DNA of 64,000 nucleotides, taken from an uncultured Myxococcales bacterium (GTDB taxonomy: Bacteria > Myxococcota_A > Polyangia > Polyangiales > Polyangiaceae). Where the stretch lies: assembly GCA_937949945.1 (NCBI GenBank), contig CALFEQ010000031.1, positions 62,001-126,000 of the forward strand. The letters are read 5' to 3'. Positions 16,398 to 24,362 of the stretch are shown here, piece by piece. Within the stretch, counting starts at the first letter, position 1, and each line of letters starts with the position of its first letter. Both the position numbers and the translations under genes were made by a program. The notes below the pieces were generated by a model. The model searched no databases. It was not told the DNA's origin and was given only the letters and a program-made list of their open reading frames with translations.

Positions 16398-17600
16398 TCA
16401 GGCCTCGAGCACCCCCAGCTGCTTGCCCACCTTCGTGAACGCGGCGATGGCCTGATCGATCTGCTCGTCGGTGTGCTGCGCCGAGAGCTGGACGCGGATC
16501 CTGGCCTCGCCCTTCGGCACGACCGGGTACGAGAAGCCGATGACGTAGATGCCCTCGTCGAGCAAGCCGCGAGCGAGATCCGCGGCGAGGCGCGCGTCGC
16601 CGAGCATGACCGGGACGATGGGCGTCTCGCCCGGCTTCACCGTGAAGCCGGCCTTCGTCATGCCTTCGCGGAAGCGGACCGCGTTCGCCATCAAGCGATC
16701 GCGGAGCTCCGTCGTGCTGGACAGGAGATCGAGCACCGCGATCGACGCGCCCACGATCGCCGGAGCGATCGAGTTCGAGAACAGGTAGGGGCGCGAGCGC
16801 TGCCGGAGCATGTCGATGATCTCCTTCCGGCCCGTCGTGAACCCGCCCGCGGCACCGCCGAGCGCCTTGCCGAGGGTCGACGTCATCACGTCGATGCGGC
16901 TCTGCACGCCGAAGTGCTCGGGCGTCCCGCGGCCGGTCTTGCCGATGAAGCCGCTCGCGTGCGAGTCGTCGACCATCACCATGGCGTCGTACTTTTCGGC
17001 GAGCTCGCAGATGCGATCGAGCTTGGCGAGGTAGCCGTCCATCGAGAAGACGCCGTCGGTCGCGATCATGCGCAGGCGCTTGTTCTGCGTCTTCTTCAGC
17101 GCCTCCTCGAGCGCGGCCATGTCGCCATTCGGGTAGCGGTGGCGCTCCGCCTTGCAGAGTCGGATGCCGTCGATGATCGACGCGTGGTTCAGCGCGTCCG
17201 AGATGACCGCGTCCTCTTCGCCGAGCAGCGTCTCGAACAGACCTCCGTTCGCGTCGAAGCACGACGAGTAGAGGATCGTGTCCTCGGTACCGAAAAATTC
17301 GCTGATCTTCCGCTCGAGCTCCTTGTGCAGGTCCTGCGTCCCGCAGATGAACCGCACGGAGCTCATCCCGAAGCCGTGCGAGTCGATGGCCGCGTGCGCC
17401 GCGGCGATGACCTTCGGGTGCGAGGAAAGGCCGAGGTAGTTGTTCGCGCAGAAGTTGAGGACCTCGCGACGGGCCGTGCCCTCGCCGACCGCGATCTTCG
17501 CCGACTGCGGCGTCACGATCACGCGCTCCTCCTTGTAGAGGCCCGCGTCGCGAATCTCCTTCAGCACGCCCTCGTAGATCTCTTTCGCTCGACCGAACAT
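16398..17600 (-). CDS. kbl: Glycine C-acetyltransferase (2-amino-3-ketobutyrate CoA ligase)
   Basis: 400 aa, the family length (~398). It is a PLP fold-type I alpha-oxoamine synthase. The PLP Lys lies in STLGKALGG, the cofactor-binding Asp/His in VDDSHASGF, and the substrate region reads NFCANNYLGLSSHP. It cleaves 2-amino-3-ketobutyrate with CoA into glycine and acetyl-CoA, the second step of threonine breakdown. The first enzyme, an SDR-type threonine dehydrogenase, is 2.4 kb away on the plus strand (19966-20997), which supports this role over AONS, ALAS or CqsA. The minus-strand start has an AAGGGGG upstream. Confidence 0.88.
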   Translation of the reverse strand: MFGRAKEIYEGVLKEIRDAGLYKEERVIVTPQSAKIAVGEGTARREVLNFCANNYLGLSSHPKVIAAAHAAIDSHGFGMSSVRFICGTQDLHKELERKISEFFGTEDTILYSSCFDANGGLFETLLGEEDAVISDALNHASIIDGIRLCKAERHRYPNGDMAALEEALKKTQNKRLRMIATDGVFSMDGYLAKLDRICELAEKYDAMVMVDDSHASGFIGKTGRGTPEHFGVQSRIDVMTSTLGKALGGAAGGFTTGRKEIIDMLRQRSRPYLFSNSIAPAIVGASIAVLDLLSSTTELRDRLMANAVRFREGMTKAGFTVKPGETPIVPVMLGDARLAADLARGLLDEGIYVIGFSYPVVPKGEARIRVQLSAQHTDEQIDQAIAAFTKVGKQLGVLEA

Positions 17601-17760
17601 GGCCCCCTTCTAGTCCCGCCGGCCACGGGGCGCACGCGGGTTTTTCCTCGAGCGTCCGAATGCTCGGCAGCCACGTCGCGGCGTTCGCCATGCGAGGTGA
17701 CGAACCGATCCGGATAGTGGTCCCGGGCTGGAGCTGCGGCTGAGCTACCTTCGCTCCGCC

Positions 17761-18783
17761 ATGTCCCTCGCACGGAACCGCTTCGCACTCTTCGGTCTTC
17801 TCCCCATGTAGCGTCGGGCAGACGGACGCCGACAGCGATGCTCCCATCGAGGACGGCGGCACCGAAGCCGGTGAGCACGAAACTGCGGATGCCGGCGAGG
17901 ACGCCGACGCCGACGCCGAGCCTCTCTCCTGCGTCTTCGTGTCGACCTCGGGCGCCGACACGAACGACGGGACGGAAATTGCCCCCTTCCGAACGATCAC
18001 GCACGCGCTGTCGGTCGTCGGCGCCGCAGTCGACGCGGGGGGAAGGCCCCACGCTGCGTGCAGGTCGCGCCCGGGACCTACGACGAGGCCGGCGGCGAGA
18101 CGTTCCCGCTCATCGTCCCGGATGGAGCCCACCTCATCGGCGACGAACCCTCCAAGGGCGACGGAGCGACACCGACGCTCATCACGGGCGAGCTCGACAT
18201 TTTCATGCTTCCGTTCGCCACGCTCGTCCTGCCCGGAGAGGGGTCGACGGTGGCGGGCTTCCGGCTGCAAGCGAAAGGAGGCGCCGTCAACGCCATCCGC
18301 GTGACGAAGGATGGGGTGACCATCCGCAACAACTCGCTCGTCGACAACGACACTCGCCACGCCCTGCGCTTCGAGGGAAGCGATGGACTCGTGGCGGACA
18401 ACGTGATCGTGGGCACCAAGCTGAACGGCGGAGGCGGTAGAGCGGTCGGCCTTTACGTCGGAGCCCCGGCGACGAGGGTCCGGATCGAGCGCAACGTCAT
18501 CGCAAACAACGATATCGGCCTCGATCTCGGCACCGGGCTCGAGATCGACTTCGGCGACGGTCCGACGGGAAGCGGAGGCGGCAACGAGCTTCGTTGCAAC
18601 ACCGACAACGACGTCTCGACCAAAGTGGTCGGAACCTTCTTCGGTCGAAACAACCGCTGGGATCACGTCCCACCGACCATGGGCGGTAGCGGAGGCGGCG
18701 TCGACATTCGGAACGGGAACGACGGAACGGCATCCACGTTCCATCTCGAGGGCGCGACGCTCGCCGACGACGCCTGTCCCTGA
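17761..18783 (+). pseudogene. Broken DUF1565-type beta-helix lipoprotein gene (two compensating frameshifts)
   Basis: Three reading-frame pieces together make one plausible lipoprotein. (1) 17761-17805 encodes a signal-like MSLARNRFALFGLLP that hits TAG at 17809. (2) From 17807, shifted frame, CSVGQTDADSDAPIEDG, an Asp/Glu-rich linker, then CVFVSTSGADTNDG, the typical opening of a parallel beta-helix domain. (3) From about 18043 back in the first frame, CVQVAPGTYDEA with beta-helix coils containing RNNSLVDN and ERNVIANND through to the stop at 18783. The second shift falls in a run of six G (18037-18042); seven would restore the frame. The intact 3' part alone would give 241 aa from a GTG at 18058, without a signal. 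Either a decayed surface protein or sequencing indels. Confidence 0.6.
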
Positions 18784-18901
18784 CGCGCACGCTCCAAACG
18801 GAAACGACGCGGCGCGATCGCACCGAATGCGGACGAGCGCCCTCCACATAGGGGCGCTTTGTCCTGCGATCTATCCTCCAATGTAGGTGTGCGCCCACCA
18901 T

Positions 18902-18918
18902 ACAACCACCTTGGTTGT
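18902..18918. promoter_or_regulatory. Inverted repeat ACAACC-N5-GGTTGT
   Basis: Perfect 6-bp arms (18902-18907 and 18913-18918) form an operator-like dyad. A similar CAACC-N6-GGTTG occurs at 19047-19062 in the same gap. Both could bind the downstream winged-helix protein or another dimeric regulator. Confidence 0.4.
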
Positions 18919-19046
18919 CAAGTGTGCGATGCGACCCCCTGGATCATCCTACCACCCACCTACTGCTGGAAATGACAGCGCTTATAGAAGTGTAACCCTC
19001 GGATTTTCCGAGAAAAATATGCAAGTGAGACGCGGTCCATGGATTG

Positions 19047-19062
19047 CAACCTACACGGGTTG
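19047..19062. promoter_or_regulatory. Inverted repeat CAACC-N6-GGTTG
   Basis: 5-bp arms at 19047-19051 and 19058-19062, sharing the half-site of the dyad at 18902-18918 but with 1 nt more spacing. Possible second operator. Confidence 0.35.
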
Positions 19063-19104
19063 TGAAGTACACACGTTCCGACCTTGGGGAACTTGGTGGC
19101 GACC

Positions 19105-19113
19105 TGTGGATAA
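19105..19113 (-). promoter_or_regulatory. Consensus DnaA-box 9-mer
   Basis: TGTGGATAA on the plus strand is TTATCCACA on the minus strand, the strict DnaA-box consensus. It stands alone, 46 nt before the start of the winged-helix gene, so it is a candidate DnaA-regulated site rather than an origin. Confidence 0.4.
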
Positions 19114-19159
19114 CAGGTGCGCTTCGGAACGTGGCCCAGCAGCAAAAGGAGACTTTGTC

Positions 19160-19444
19160 ATGAGCACTTCCACCCTTCGTCCGATCGCCGCTCACGTCCT
19201 GCGTCACCTCGCCCGCGCCCAGCAGCGCGGCCGGCTCGTCCGCCTCGACGACCTCGCCAGTGACATCGGCGTGCGCCGCGAGGATGTCCGCAGCGCCGTG
19301 ACGAGCCTTCATCAGGAGGGGCACGTCGACGCCACCCGGATGCGCCTCACGATGAGCGGCCTCGCGATCGCCGCCGCGATGCGCGAGTGCAAGCTCCGCG
19401 AGCCGCGCGTGCCCGAGCGTCCGTCGCAGCTCTACGTGGCCTGA
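19160..19444 (+). CDS. Small winged-helix DNA-binding protein
   Basis: 94 aa. The start has a clear AAGGAG (19146-19151) 8 nt upstream, one of the better ribosome sites in the window. The sequence fits a winged helix: AAHVLRHLARAQQRGRLVRLDDLA (helix 1-2), DIGVRREDVRSAVTSLHQEG (recognition helix) and HVDATRMRLTMSGLAIAAA (wing and final helix), spanning nearly the whole protein. No sensor or catalytic domain. Its long, AT-rich upstream region with dyads suggests tight or autogenous control. Target unknown. Confidence 0.65.
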   Translation: MSTSTLRPIAAHVLRHLARAQQRGRLVRLDDLASDIGVRREDVRSAVTSLHQEGHVDATRMRLTMSGLAIAAAMRECKLREPRVPERPSQLYVA

Positions 19445-19965
19445 TCACGACGACGAGGTGCAGTCGCGGGGAGCCGCCGCTCGCTGCACCGTAGAACGAG
19501 GACCTGCACGAAGACCGTCGACCGCTCAGAGGGGCGAGTGGCGCCGACGAAGAGAGCGTGAGGTCCCGAGGCGTGGAACGCGAAGATGACGCGACCCGCC
19601 CATCGAATCGGCTCCTGCGCGGACACCAGGCGATCCGCGTGACGTGACGTTCGACGGTGGCTCGACCGATCTTTCGATCGTCGGGCAGAGGCAGTGGTGT
19701 GCCGTGCGTCCGTCGACGCCGATCGCCACGGGCTCGTCGCGGCCCACGACCACGATGCGAGCGAGCGCACGCATGCATCTCGTCGAATCGACGAGGCGCT
19801 CGAGCTCGGCGACGACCCATCCGAAGCGTTCGATCCGAGCAGGGCCGCGACCACCTTCCAGCGAACGGCCGAGCCGGGCTCGACGAGGACCTGCAATCCC
19901 GGCCCGGCCGAACGAGCATGGCAGGCTTGCTCGCGAGAGCGCGCCCGCCTAGCGTGACGGCGCCG
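19445..19965. other. 521-nt gap with remnants that look like a decayed minus-strand gene
   Basis: No intact gene. On the minus strand, coding-like pieces occur in two frames: VLVEPGSAVRWKVVAALL (~19900-19840), WVVAELERLVDSTRC with ARIVVVGRDEPVAIGVDG (~19835-19700), then RWAGRVIFAFHASGPHALF (~19610-19550). They are not recognised. The pieces would need two shifts to join. The region also includes a TAGCGT hexamer (19950-19955) 10 nt before the tdh start. Confidence 0.35.
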
Positions 19966-20997
19966 ATGAGCAAGCCTGTCGTCCTGGTGACCGGAGCCAA
20001 TGGCGAGATCGGTCGCTCCCTTCTCCGGCGCCTCCACATGGATGGTCGCTACCACGTCGTCACGGTCGACCTCACGCCGTTGCCCGAGAGCTACCGGGGC
20101 CTCTGCCTCGAGACGTACGCGGGCAACATCATGGACCGCTACCTGCTCGACCAGATCGCGGCGCACCACGAGATCGAGGTCGTCTTCCACCTCGCCGCGC
20201 TCCTGTCGACGCGAGGCGAACGCGACCCGGAGCTCGCGCACCAGGTCAACGTCGAAGGGACGCTGCACCTGCTTCGCATGGCGCAGAACCAGTCGGGGCG
20301 GCTCGGTCGGCCGGTGCGCTTCATCTTCCCGAGCTCGATCGCCGTCTACGGCCTGCCGAGCCTGGAGGAGAAGAAGAAGGCCGGGCGCGTCCGCGAAGAG
20401 CAGTGGAACGTGCCCATCACGATGTACGGCTGCAACAAGCTGTACTGCGAGCACCTCGGCCGTTACTTCACGAGCTACTTCCGGCAGCTCGGCGCGCTCG
20501 CGTCGGCCGCGCGCATGGACTTCCGCGCCCTCCGGTTCCCCGGCCTGATCTCCGCGGAGACGGTACCGACGGGAGGCACGAGCGACTTCGGGCCGGAGAT
20601 GCTGCACGCGGCGGCGCAGGGACAGCCGTACAAGTGCTTCGTCGGTCCGGACGCGAAGATCCCGTTCATGGTCATGCCCGACGCGGTCACGGCGCTCCTC
20701 CACCTGCTCGAGGCGGACCGCAGCAAGCTGCGGCACACCGTGTTCAACGTGAGCGGATTCAGCGTGACCGCGCGGCAGATCGCCGAGCGCGTCCAGCAGG
20801 CGTTCCCGAAAGCGGAGATCTCGTTCGAGCCCGACGCCGTTCGCTCCAAGATCGTCGACTCGTGGCCCGAGGACATCGAGGACGCGCGCGCTCGCGAAGA
20901 GTGGGGCTGGAAGCCCGCCTACGACTTCGATCGCGCGTTCGACGAGTACCTCGTCCCGACCATCCGCAAGCGGTACGCCGAGTTCCCGCAGCACTGA
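19966..20997 (+). CDS. tdh: SDR-type L-threonine 3-dehydrogenase (UDP-glucose epimerase-like)
   Basis: 343 aa from the ATG of MSKPVVLVTGANGEIGRSLL; the open frame extends upstream but without homology. It is an extended SDR with TGANGEIG and the catalytic YxxxK in MYGCNK. Several stretches match the Flavobacterium/eukaryote-type threonine dehydrogenases rather than sugar epimerases: VVFHLAALLS, FPSSIAVYG, RFPGLISAETVPTGGTSD, and IVDSWPEDIEDARAREEWGW. It oxidises threonine to 2-amino-3-ketobutyrate with NAD, feeding Kbl (16398-17600, opposite strand). It is not the zinc MDR-type Tdh found with kbl in E. coli. A general NAD-dependent epimerase is the alternative, which I consider less likely. 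Confidence 0.82.
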   Translation: MSKPVVLVTGANGEIGRSLLRRLHMDGRYHVVTVDLTPLPESYRGLCLETYAGNIMDRYLLDQIAAHHEIEVVFHLAALLSTRGERDPELAHQVNVEGTLHLLRMAQNQSGRLGRPVRFIFPSSIAVYGLPSLEEKKKAGRVREEQWNVPITMYGCNKLYCEHLGRYFTSYFRQLGALASAARMDFRALRFPGLISAETVPTGGTSDFGPEMLHAAAQGQPYKCFVGPDAKIPFMVMPDAVTALLHLLEADRSKLRHTVFNVSGFSVTARQIAERVQQAFPKAEISFEPDAVRSKIVDSWPEDIEDARAREEWGWKPAYDFDRAFDEYLVPTIRKRYAEFPQH

Positions 20998-21031
20998 TCG
21001 CGCTCGACGGGTGACCGCGCGTCCGGCGGAT

Positions 21032-21055
21032 CGGCGATCCCTTCGGCCATCGCCG
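21032..21055. terminator. Hairpin between convergent tdh and the PepSY-type gene
   Basis: CGGCGAT (21032-21038) and ATCGCCG (21049-21055) pair perfectly around a 10-nt loop. There is no T-run. It is placed 35 nt after the tdh stop and 18 nt before the opposing gene's stop. Confidence 0.4.
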
Positions 21056-21072
21056 GCGGAGGCCGCTGCCTC

Positions 21073-21735
21073 TCAGGGCCCGGCGAAGTGCACGTAGACG
21101 ACGGGGATCGCGATCCCGAGGAGCACGAGCACGGCACCGCGGCCGAAGAGCCCCTTCTTCCCTGCGATCATGAAGAGACCGCTCGTCGCGAGCAGCAGCA
21201 GCGCGGCCGCATACGCGTCGGCGACGTAGGTCCACGCCTTCTTCCCGCGGTTCAGGTGCAGCCAGTTCGCGACACGAAGGAAGAACCGAGGCTCCTGCCC
21301 CTCGTCCACGACGGTGCCGTTCGCGAGGTCCACGTGGAGCGAGCGCCTGTCGAACAAGATCTCGAGCTGATCGTCGGAGGCCCGGTAGACCTCCCGCGGG
21401 GTCTCGCGGATGCCGAGCCTCGTGCGGAGCCGTTCCACGATCGCCTCGTCGTCGCCCTCGATGCGGCCGACCTCGACGGTGCGCGAGTACGACTTGAAGC
21501 TCGGATCGCCGTCGGTCCAATCCGTGATGTGGTTCACGGCGATGCCGGAGAGCGCATAGACGAACGTGAGGCCGACCGCGACGTAGCCGACGTCGCGATG
21601 CGCGGCGCGCAGCCACGGCCGCCATGCGAGCTTCTTCGTCGGTCGCGCGGCCGCGTCCGTCGCGGGCTTCGCACGGACGTTCGCCACGCCGGCTTCCTCC
21701 GGCGCGTCGACCTCCTTCGTCGCCGCGTCAGCCAT
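21073..21735 (-). CDS. PepSY-associated membrane protein
   Basis: 220 aa. An Ala/Glu/Pro-rich N-terminus (~1-38) precedes a first membrane helix (VGYVAVGLTFVYALSGIAVNH). A periplasmic PepSY-like domain (~70-150) follows, with HVDLANGTVVDEG, then VANWLHLNRGKKAW, and two closing helices (AAALLLLATSGLFMI and AVLVLLGIAIPVVYVHF). Such proteins carry electrons or haem in some systems. Its ATG overlaps the end of the upstream molybdoenzyme gene by 8 nt (TATGGCTGA), so the two are translationally coupled. It probably replaces the usual haem-binding MsrQ as membrane electron partner; this is inferred from position. Confidence 0.75.
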   Translation of the reverse strand: MADAATKEVDAPEEAGVANVRAKPATDAAARPTKKLAWRPWLRAAHRDVGYVAVGLTFVYALSGIAVNHITDWTDGDPSFKSYSRTVEVGRIEGDDEAIVERLRTRLGIRETPREVYRASDDQLEILFDRRSLHVDLANGTVVDEGQEPRFFLRVANWLHLNRGKKAWTYVADAYAAALLLLATSGLFMIAGKKGLFGRGAVLVLLGIAIPVVYVHFAGP

Positions 21736-22501
21736 ACCGCTCTTCCTTCCAGGGGTCGCCGTGGTTGTGATAGCCGCGCACTTCCCAGTAGCCGGGCTGG
21801 TCGACGGCGACGAAGCGGATGCCCGTGAGCCACTTGGCGCTCTTCCAGAAGTAGAGATCGGGCACGAGCGCGCGGACCGGAGCGCCGTGCGCGCGCGCGA
21901 GCGGCGCGCCCTCGTACTTGTGCGCGACCAGCACGTTGGGCGCGAGCGCCTCGGCGATGGGCACGTTCGCCGTGTAGCCCGCGTGCGCTTCGAAGATGAC
22001 GTGCCGAGCGCTCCGCTTCGGTCGAGCACGCGCTGCGAGATCGGCGACGCGTACGCCGGTCCACCTCGAGTCGAGCACGGTCCACTTCGTCACGCAGTGG
22101 ACGTCGCACGTCTGCTCGACCTGCGGCATCCTGAGAAGCTCGGCGAAGTCGATCGTGAACGGCTGCTCGACCTCGCCGTACACCTTCAGGCGGAAGTTGC
22201 CGGGGCTCGGGTCGCCCACCGTCCCGCCCATCGGGCGGATGCGCTTCAAGAGGTACTGATCGGGCGGGAGCCGGGGCCGTCCGTCCGGGCGCTTCGTGGC
22301 GCGCGCCTTCTTCTCCTCGTCGGTGCTCGCGAGGACGTAGCTCGCGCCTCCGAGCGCGAGGATCGTCGTGCCGGCCATCGCGGAGCGTACGAACGCGCGA
22401 CGGCTCATCGAGGGCCTGAACGGATCGGTATCGGTCGAAAAGGAGCTCTCTCTGCTCACGGACGCGTCTCTCCGAAGAAGGTTACGCGCGAAGAGGCCCA
22501 T
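21728..22501 (-). CDS. Molybdopterin-dependent oxidoreductase, MsrP/YedY-like
   Basis: 257 aa from the first ATG. A second ATG at 22408 would place the twin-arginine signal (SRRAFVRSAMAGTTILALGG) at the very N-terminus and may be the true start; neither has a good ribosome site. The sulfite oxidase fold is evident: GNFRLKVYGEVEQP, the molybdenum-ligand Cys in CDVHCVTKW, WTGVRVADL, and AHKYEGAPLARAHGAPVRALVP. E. coli MsrP repairs methionine sulfoxide in periplasmic proteins. Tat export and the coupled membrane partner fit a periplasmic reductase. Confidence 0.8.
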   Translation of the reverse strand: MGLFARNLLRRDASVSRESSFSTDTDPFRPSMSRRAFVRSAMAGTTILALGGASYVLASTDEEKKARATKRPDGRPRLPPDQYLLKRIRPMGGTVGDPSPGNFRLKVYGEVEQPFTIDFAELLRMPQVEQTCDVHCVTKWTVLDSRWTGVRVADLAARARPKRSARHVIFEAHAGYTANVPIAEALAPNVLVAHKYEGAPLARAHGAPVRALVPDLYFWKSAKWLTGIRFVAVDQPGYWEVRGYHNHGDPWKEERYG

Positions 22502-22542
22502 CGGTTACGCGCGGCCCGAAGGTCGTGTAAACGAACGGAATC

Positions 22543-24249
22543 ATGGCGAGCTCGCGAGGAGGCCCCGCGCAAGGCACCGACCTCGCCACCCGCCTGGCCG
22601 ACGCCGGGTACACCCCGTCCGTCCGCACGCTGCCCGCGCTCCTCGAGCTGCTCACGTCCGACGACGACACCGTGGCCACGAACGCCGAGCGCGCGATCCT
22701 CCGCATCGAGCGCCAATACGCCGCGCGCGTGGCGAAGGGCACCGTCGACGCGGCGAAGGCGGCCGAGCGCCCGGCCCGCGGGCGGCTCACCCGGCTCGCG
22801 GGACGCCTCGTCCGCGAAGGTCGCGATCCCGACGCGGTCGCCTTCGACTGGCTGCTCGAAGCCCTCGGCGACGCCGATCCGAAGACCCGCCGCGCCGCCG
22901 CGCGCGGCCTCGGCAACCTCGATCTCCCCGAGAACGACGAGCGGCGGCGCACGGTCGAAGCAGCGCTCGCGAGCGCCTGGGACCGCGCCGAGAGCGACGA
23001 CGACCGGCGCGCGCTCGCGCTTGCGCTCGGCAAAGTCGGCGGCGACGCGGCGCGAGCGCGCCTCGCGAGCGGAGAGCACGGACGCGCGGCGATCATCGCG
23101 GCGCGCGAGCTCGCCCGCCGCGAACCGAGCGCGATCGATCCATCGCGCGCCCACGACGGCCCGCTCCGCATCTGGTTCCACACGCGGTCGGGCCTGGAGG
23201 ACGTCTTGCAAGACGAGCTCGGCTCGGACTTCGGCGCGACGCGCTTCGTCGCGCCCGGCGTCGTCGAGGCGGTGCTCGAAGGCCCGCTCTCTCTCGCGCT
23301 CGCCGTCCGGACCGCGACGCACGTCGGGTTCCCACTTCCGCCTTCGCCGCGAGGAAACGACCTCGGCGCCGACGTCGCTCGCGCGCTCGCGTCGCCTGCG
23401 GCGACGGCGATCTTCCGCGCGTTCACCTCGCGCGCGAGCGACGCGGCGCCGATCCGGTTCCGCCTCGACCTCGTCCGCGGCGGACATCGCCGCTCCCTCG
23501 TGTGGCGCTGCGCGGAGCTCGTCCAGGAGCTCGCCCGCGATCTGGTGAACGATCCGCGGGAGAGCACGTGGGACGTCGTCGTGGACGACGCAGGGCCCGA
23601 AGTGAAAATCGAGCTCGTGCCTCGCCGCTACCGCGACGAGCGCTTCGCGTGGCGCACGGACCTCGTCCCGGCCTCCTCCCATCCCGTGATCGCGGCGGCC
23701 CTCGCACGCGTGGCGCCGCGCCGCGACGACGACGTCGTGTGGGACCCGTTCGTCGGCGCGGGGGCCGAGCTCGTCGAGCGTGCACGGCTCGGCCCGTACG
23801 CGCGCCTGGTCGGCACGGACGTCGACGCGCGCGCCGTCGCCGCGGCTCGCTCGAACCTCGCACGTGCCGGCGTCGAGCGCGCGAAGGTCGTGCAGGCGGA
23901 CGCATGCGAGCACGTGCCCGAGGGCGTCACCCTGATCCTCACGAACCCGCCGATGGGACGGCGCGTGGAGCGCGGCAGGCATGCCGATCTCCTCGAGCGA
24001 TTCGTCGCGCACGCGGCGCGCGTCCTCGTCCCGGGCGGCGCCCTCGTGTGGCTCGTCCCCGAGCCGCGCCGCATCCGCGCACGCGCAGGCGCCGAAGGGC
24101 TCGAGCTCCGCCGCGCGTTCACGGTGGACATGGGCGGTTTTCCAGCGGAGCTGTCGATCTTCGTCAAACGCGCTGCTCGCGAGCCGCGCCGGCGCATCGT
24201 CTCGCAAGAGAAGAAGCCGGCTCGCCCGGCGCGAAGGCGGCGAACGTGA
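22543..24249 (+). CDS. HEAT-repeat / THUMP-like / RNA methyltransferase fusion
   Basis: 568 aa. The N-terminal ~190 residues form alpha-helical repeats of HEAT type (LLEALGDADPKTRRAAARGL; RRALALALGKVGGDAARARL). Next comes a segment like the THUMP/ferredoxin-like half of RlmL and Trm14 (IWFHTRSGLEDVLQDELG, then LALAVRTATHVGFPLP). The C-terminal class I methyltransferase has DPFVGAGAELVERA (SAM motif I), GTDVDARAVAAARSNL (motif II) and TNPPMGRRVERG with the NPPM at about 468-471 (catalytic motif IV, usually NPPY), plus a basic tail. It likely methylates guanine N2 or adenine in rRNA or tRNA. The HEAT domain may dock it on a ribonucleoprotein. Divergent from the MsrP-like gene, 42 nt apart. Confidence 0.75.
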   Translation: MASSRGGPAQGTDLATRLADAGYTPSVRTLPALLELLTSDDDTVATNAERAILRIERQYAARVAKGTVDAAKAAERPARGRLTRLAGRLVREGRDPDAVAFDWLLEALGDADPKTRRAAARGLGNLDLPENDERRRTVEAALASAWDRAESDDDRRALALALGKVGGDAARARLASGEHGRAAIIAARELARREPSAIDPSRAHDGPLRIWFHTRSGLEDVLQDELGSDFGATRFVAPGVVEAVLEGPLSLALAVRTATHVGFPLPPSPRGNDLGADVARALASPAATAIFRAFTSRASDAAPIRFRLDLVRGGHRRSLVWRCAELVQELARDLVNDPRESTWDVVVDDAGPEVKIELVPRRYRDERFAWRTDLVPASSHPVIAAALARVAPRRDDDVVWDPFVGAGAELVERARLGPYARLVGTDVDARAVAAARSNLARAGVERAKVVQADACEHVPEGVTLILTNPPMGRRVERGRHADLLERFVAHAARVLVPGGALVWLVPEPRRIRARAGAEGLELRRAFTVDMGGFPAELSIFVKRAAREPRRRIVSQEKKPARPARRRRT

Positions 24250-24362
24250 TCGCCGGACGGGACGACGGACCTCGTTCTCACGTGCGCATGGTCGGCACAC
24301 GAGCGGTGCCGTGCACACCTCCCTTGTAACGCCCGCCGAGCTGACCCAACATGGACAGGTCC

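Larger units (their letters stand above)
18784..19159. other. AT-richer intergenic region with inverted repeats and a DnaA-box sequence
   Basis: 376 nt, visibly less GC-rich than its surroundings, particularly 18880-19110. It holds two CAACC/GGTTG inverted repeats, an ATTTTCCGAGAAAAAT near-palindrome at about 19003-19018, and a perfect 9-mer DnaA box. It lies directly upstream of the small winged-helix gene and is its likely control region. Confidence 0.55.

Noticed and set aside
16398..17600. Kbl homologue as a CqsA-like autoinducer synthase
   Set aside because: Sequence length and motifs fit Kbl, and a threonine dehydrogenase lies nearby; no sensor kinase is adjacent to it.
19105..19113. 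DnaA box as sign of a replication origin
   Set aside because: A single box, no dnaA, dnaN or parAB nearby and no cluster of boxes; more likely a regulatory site.
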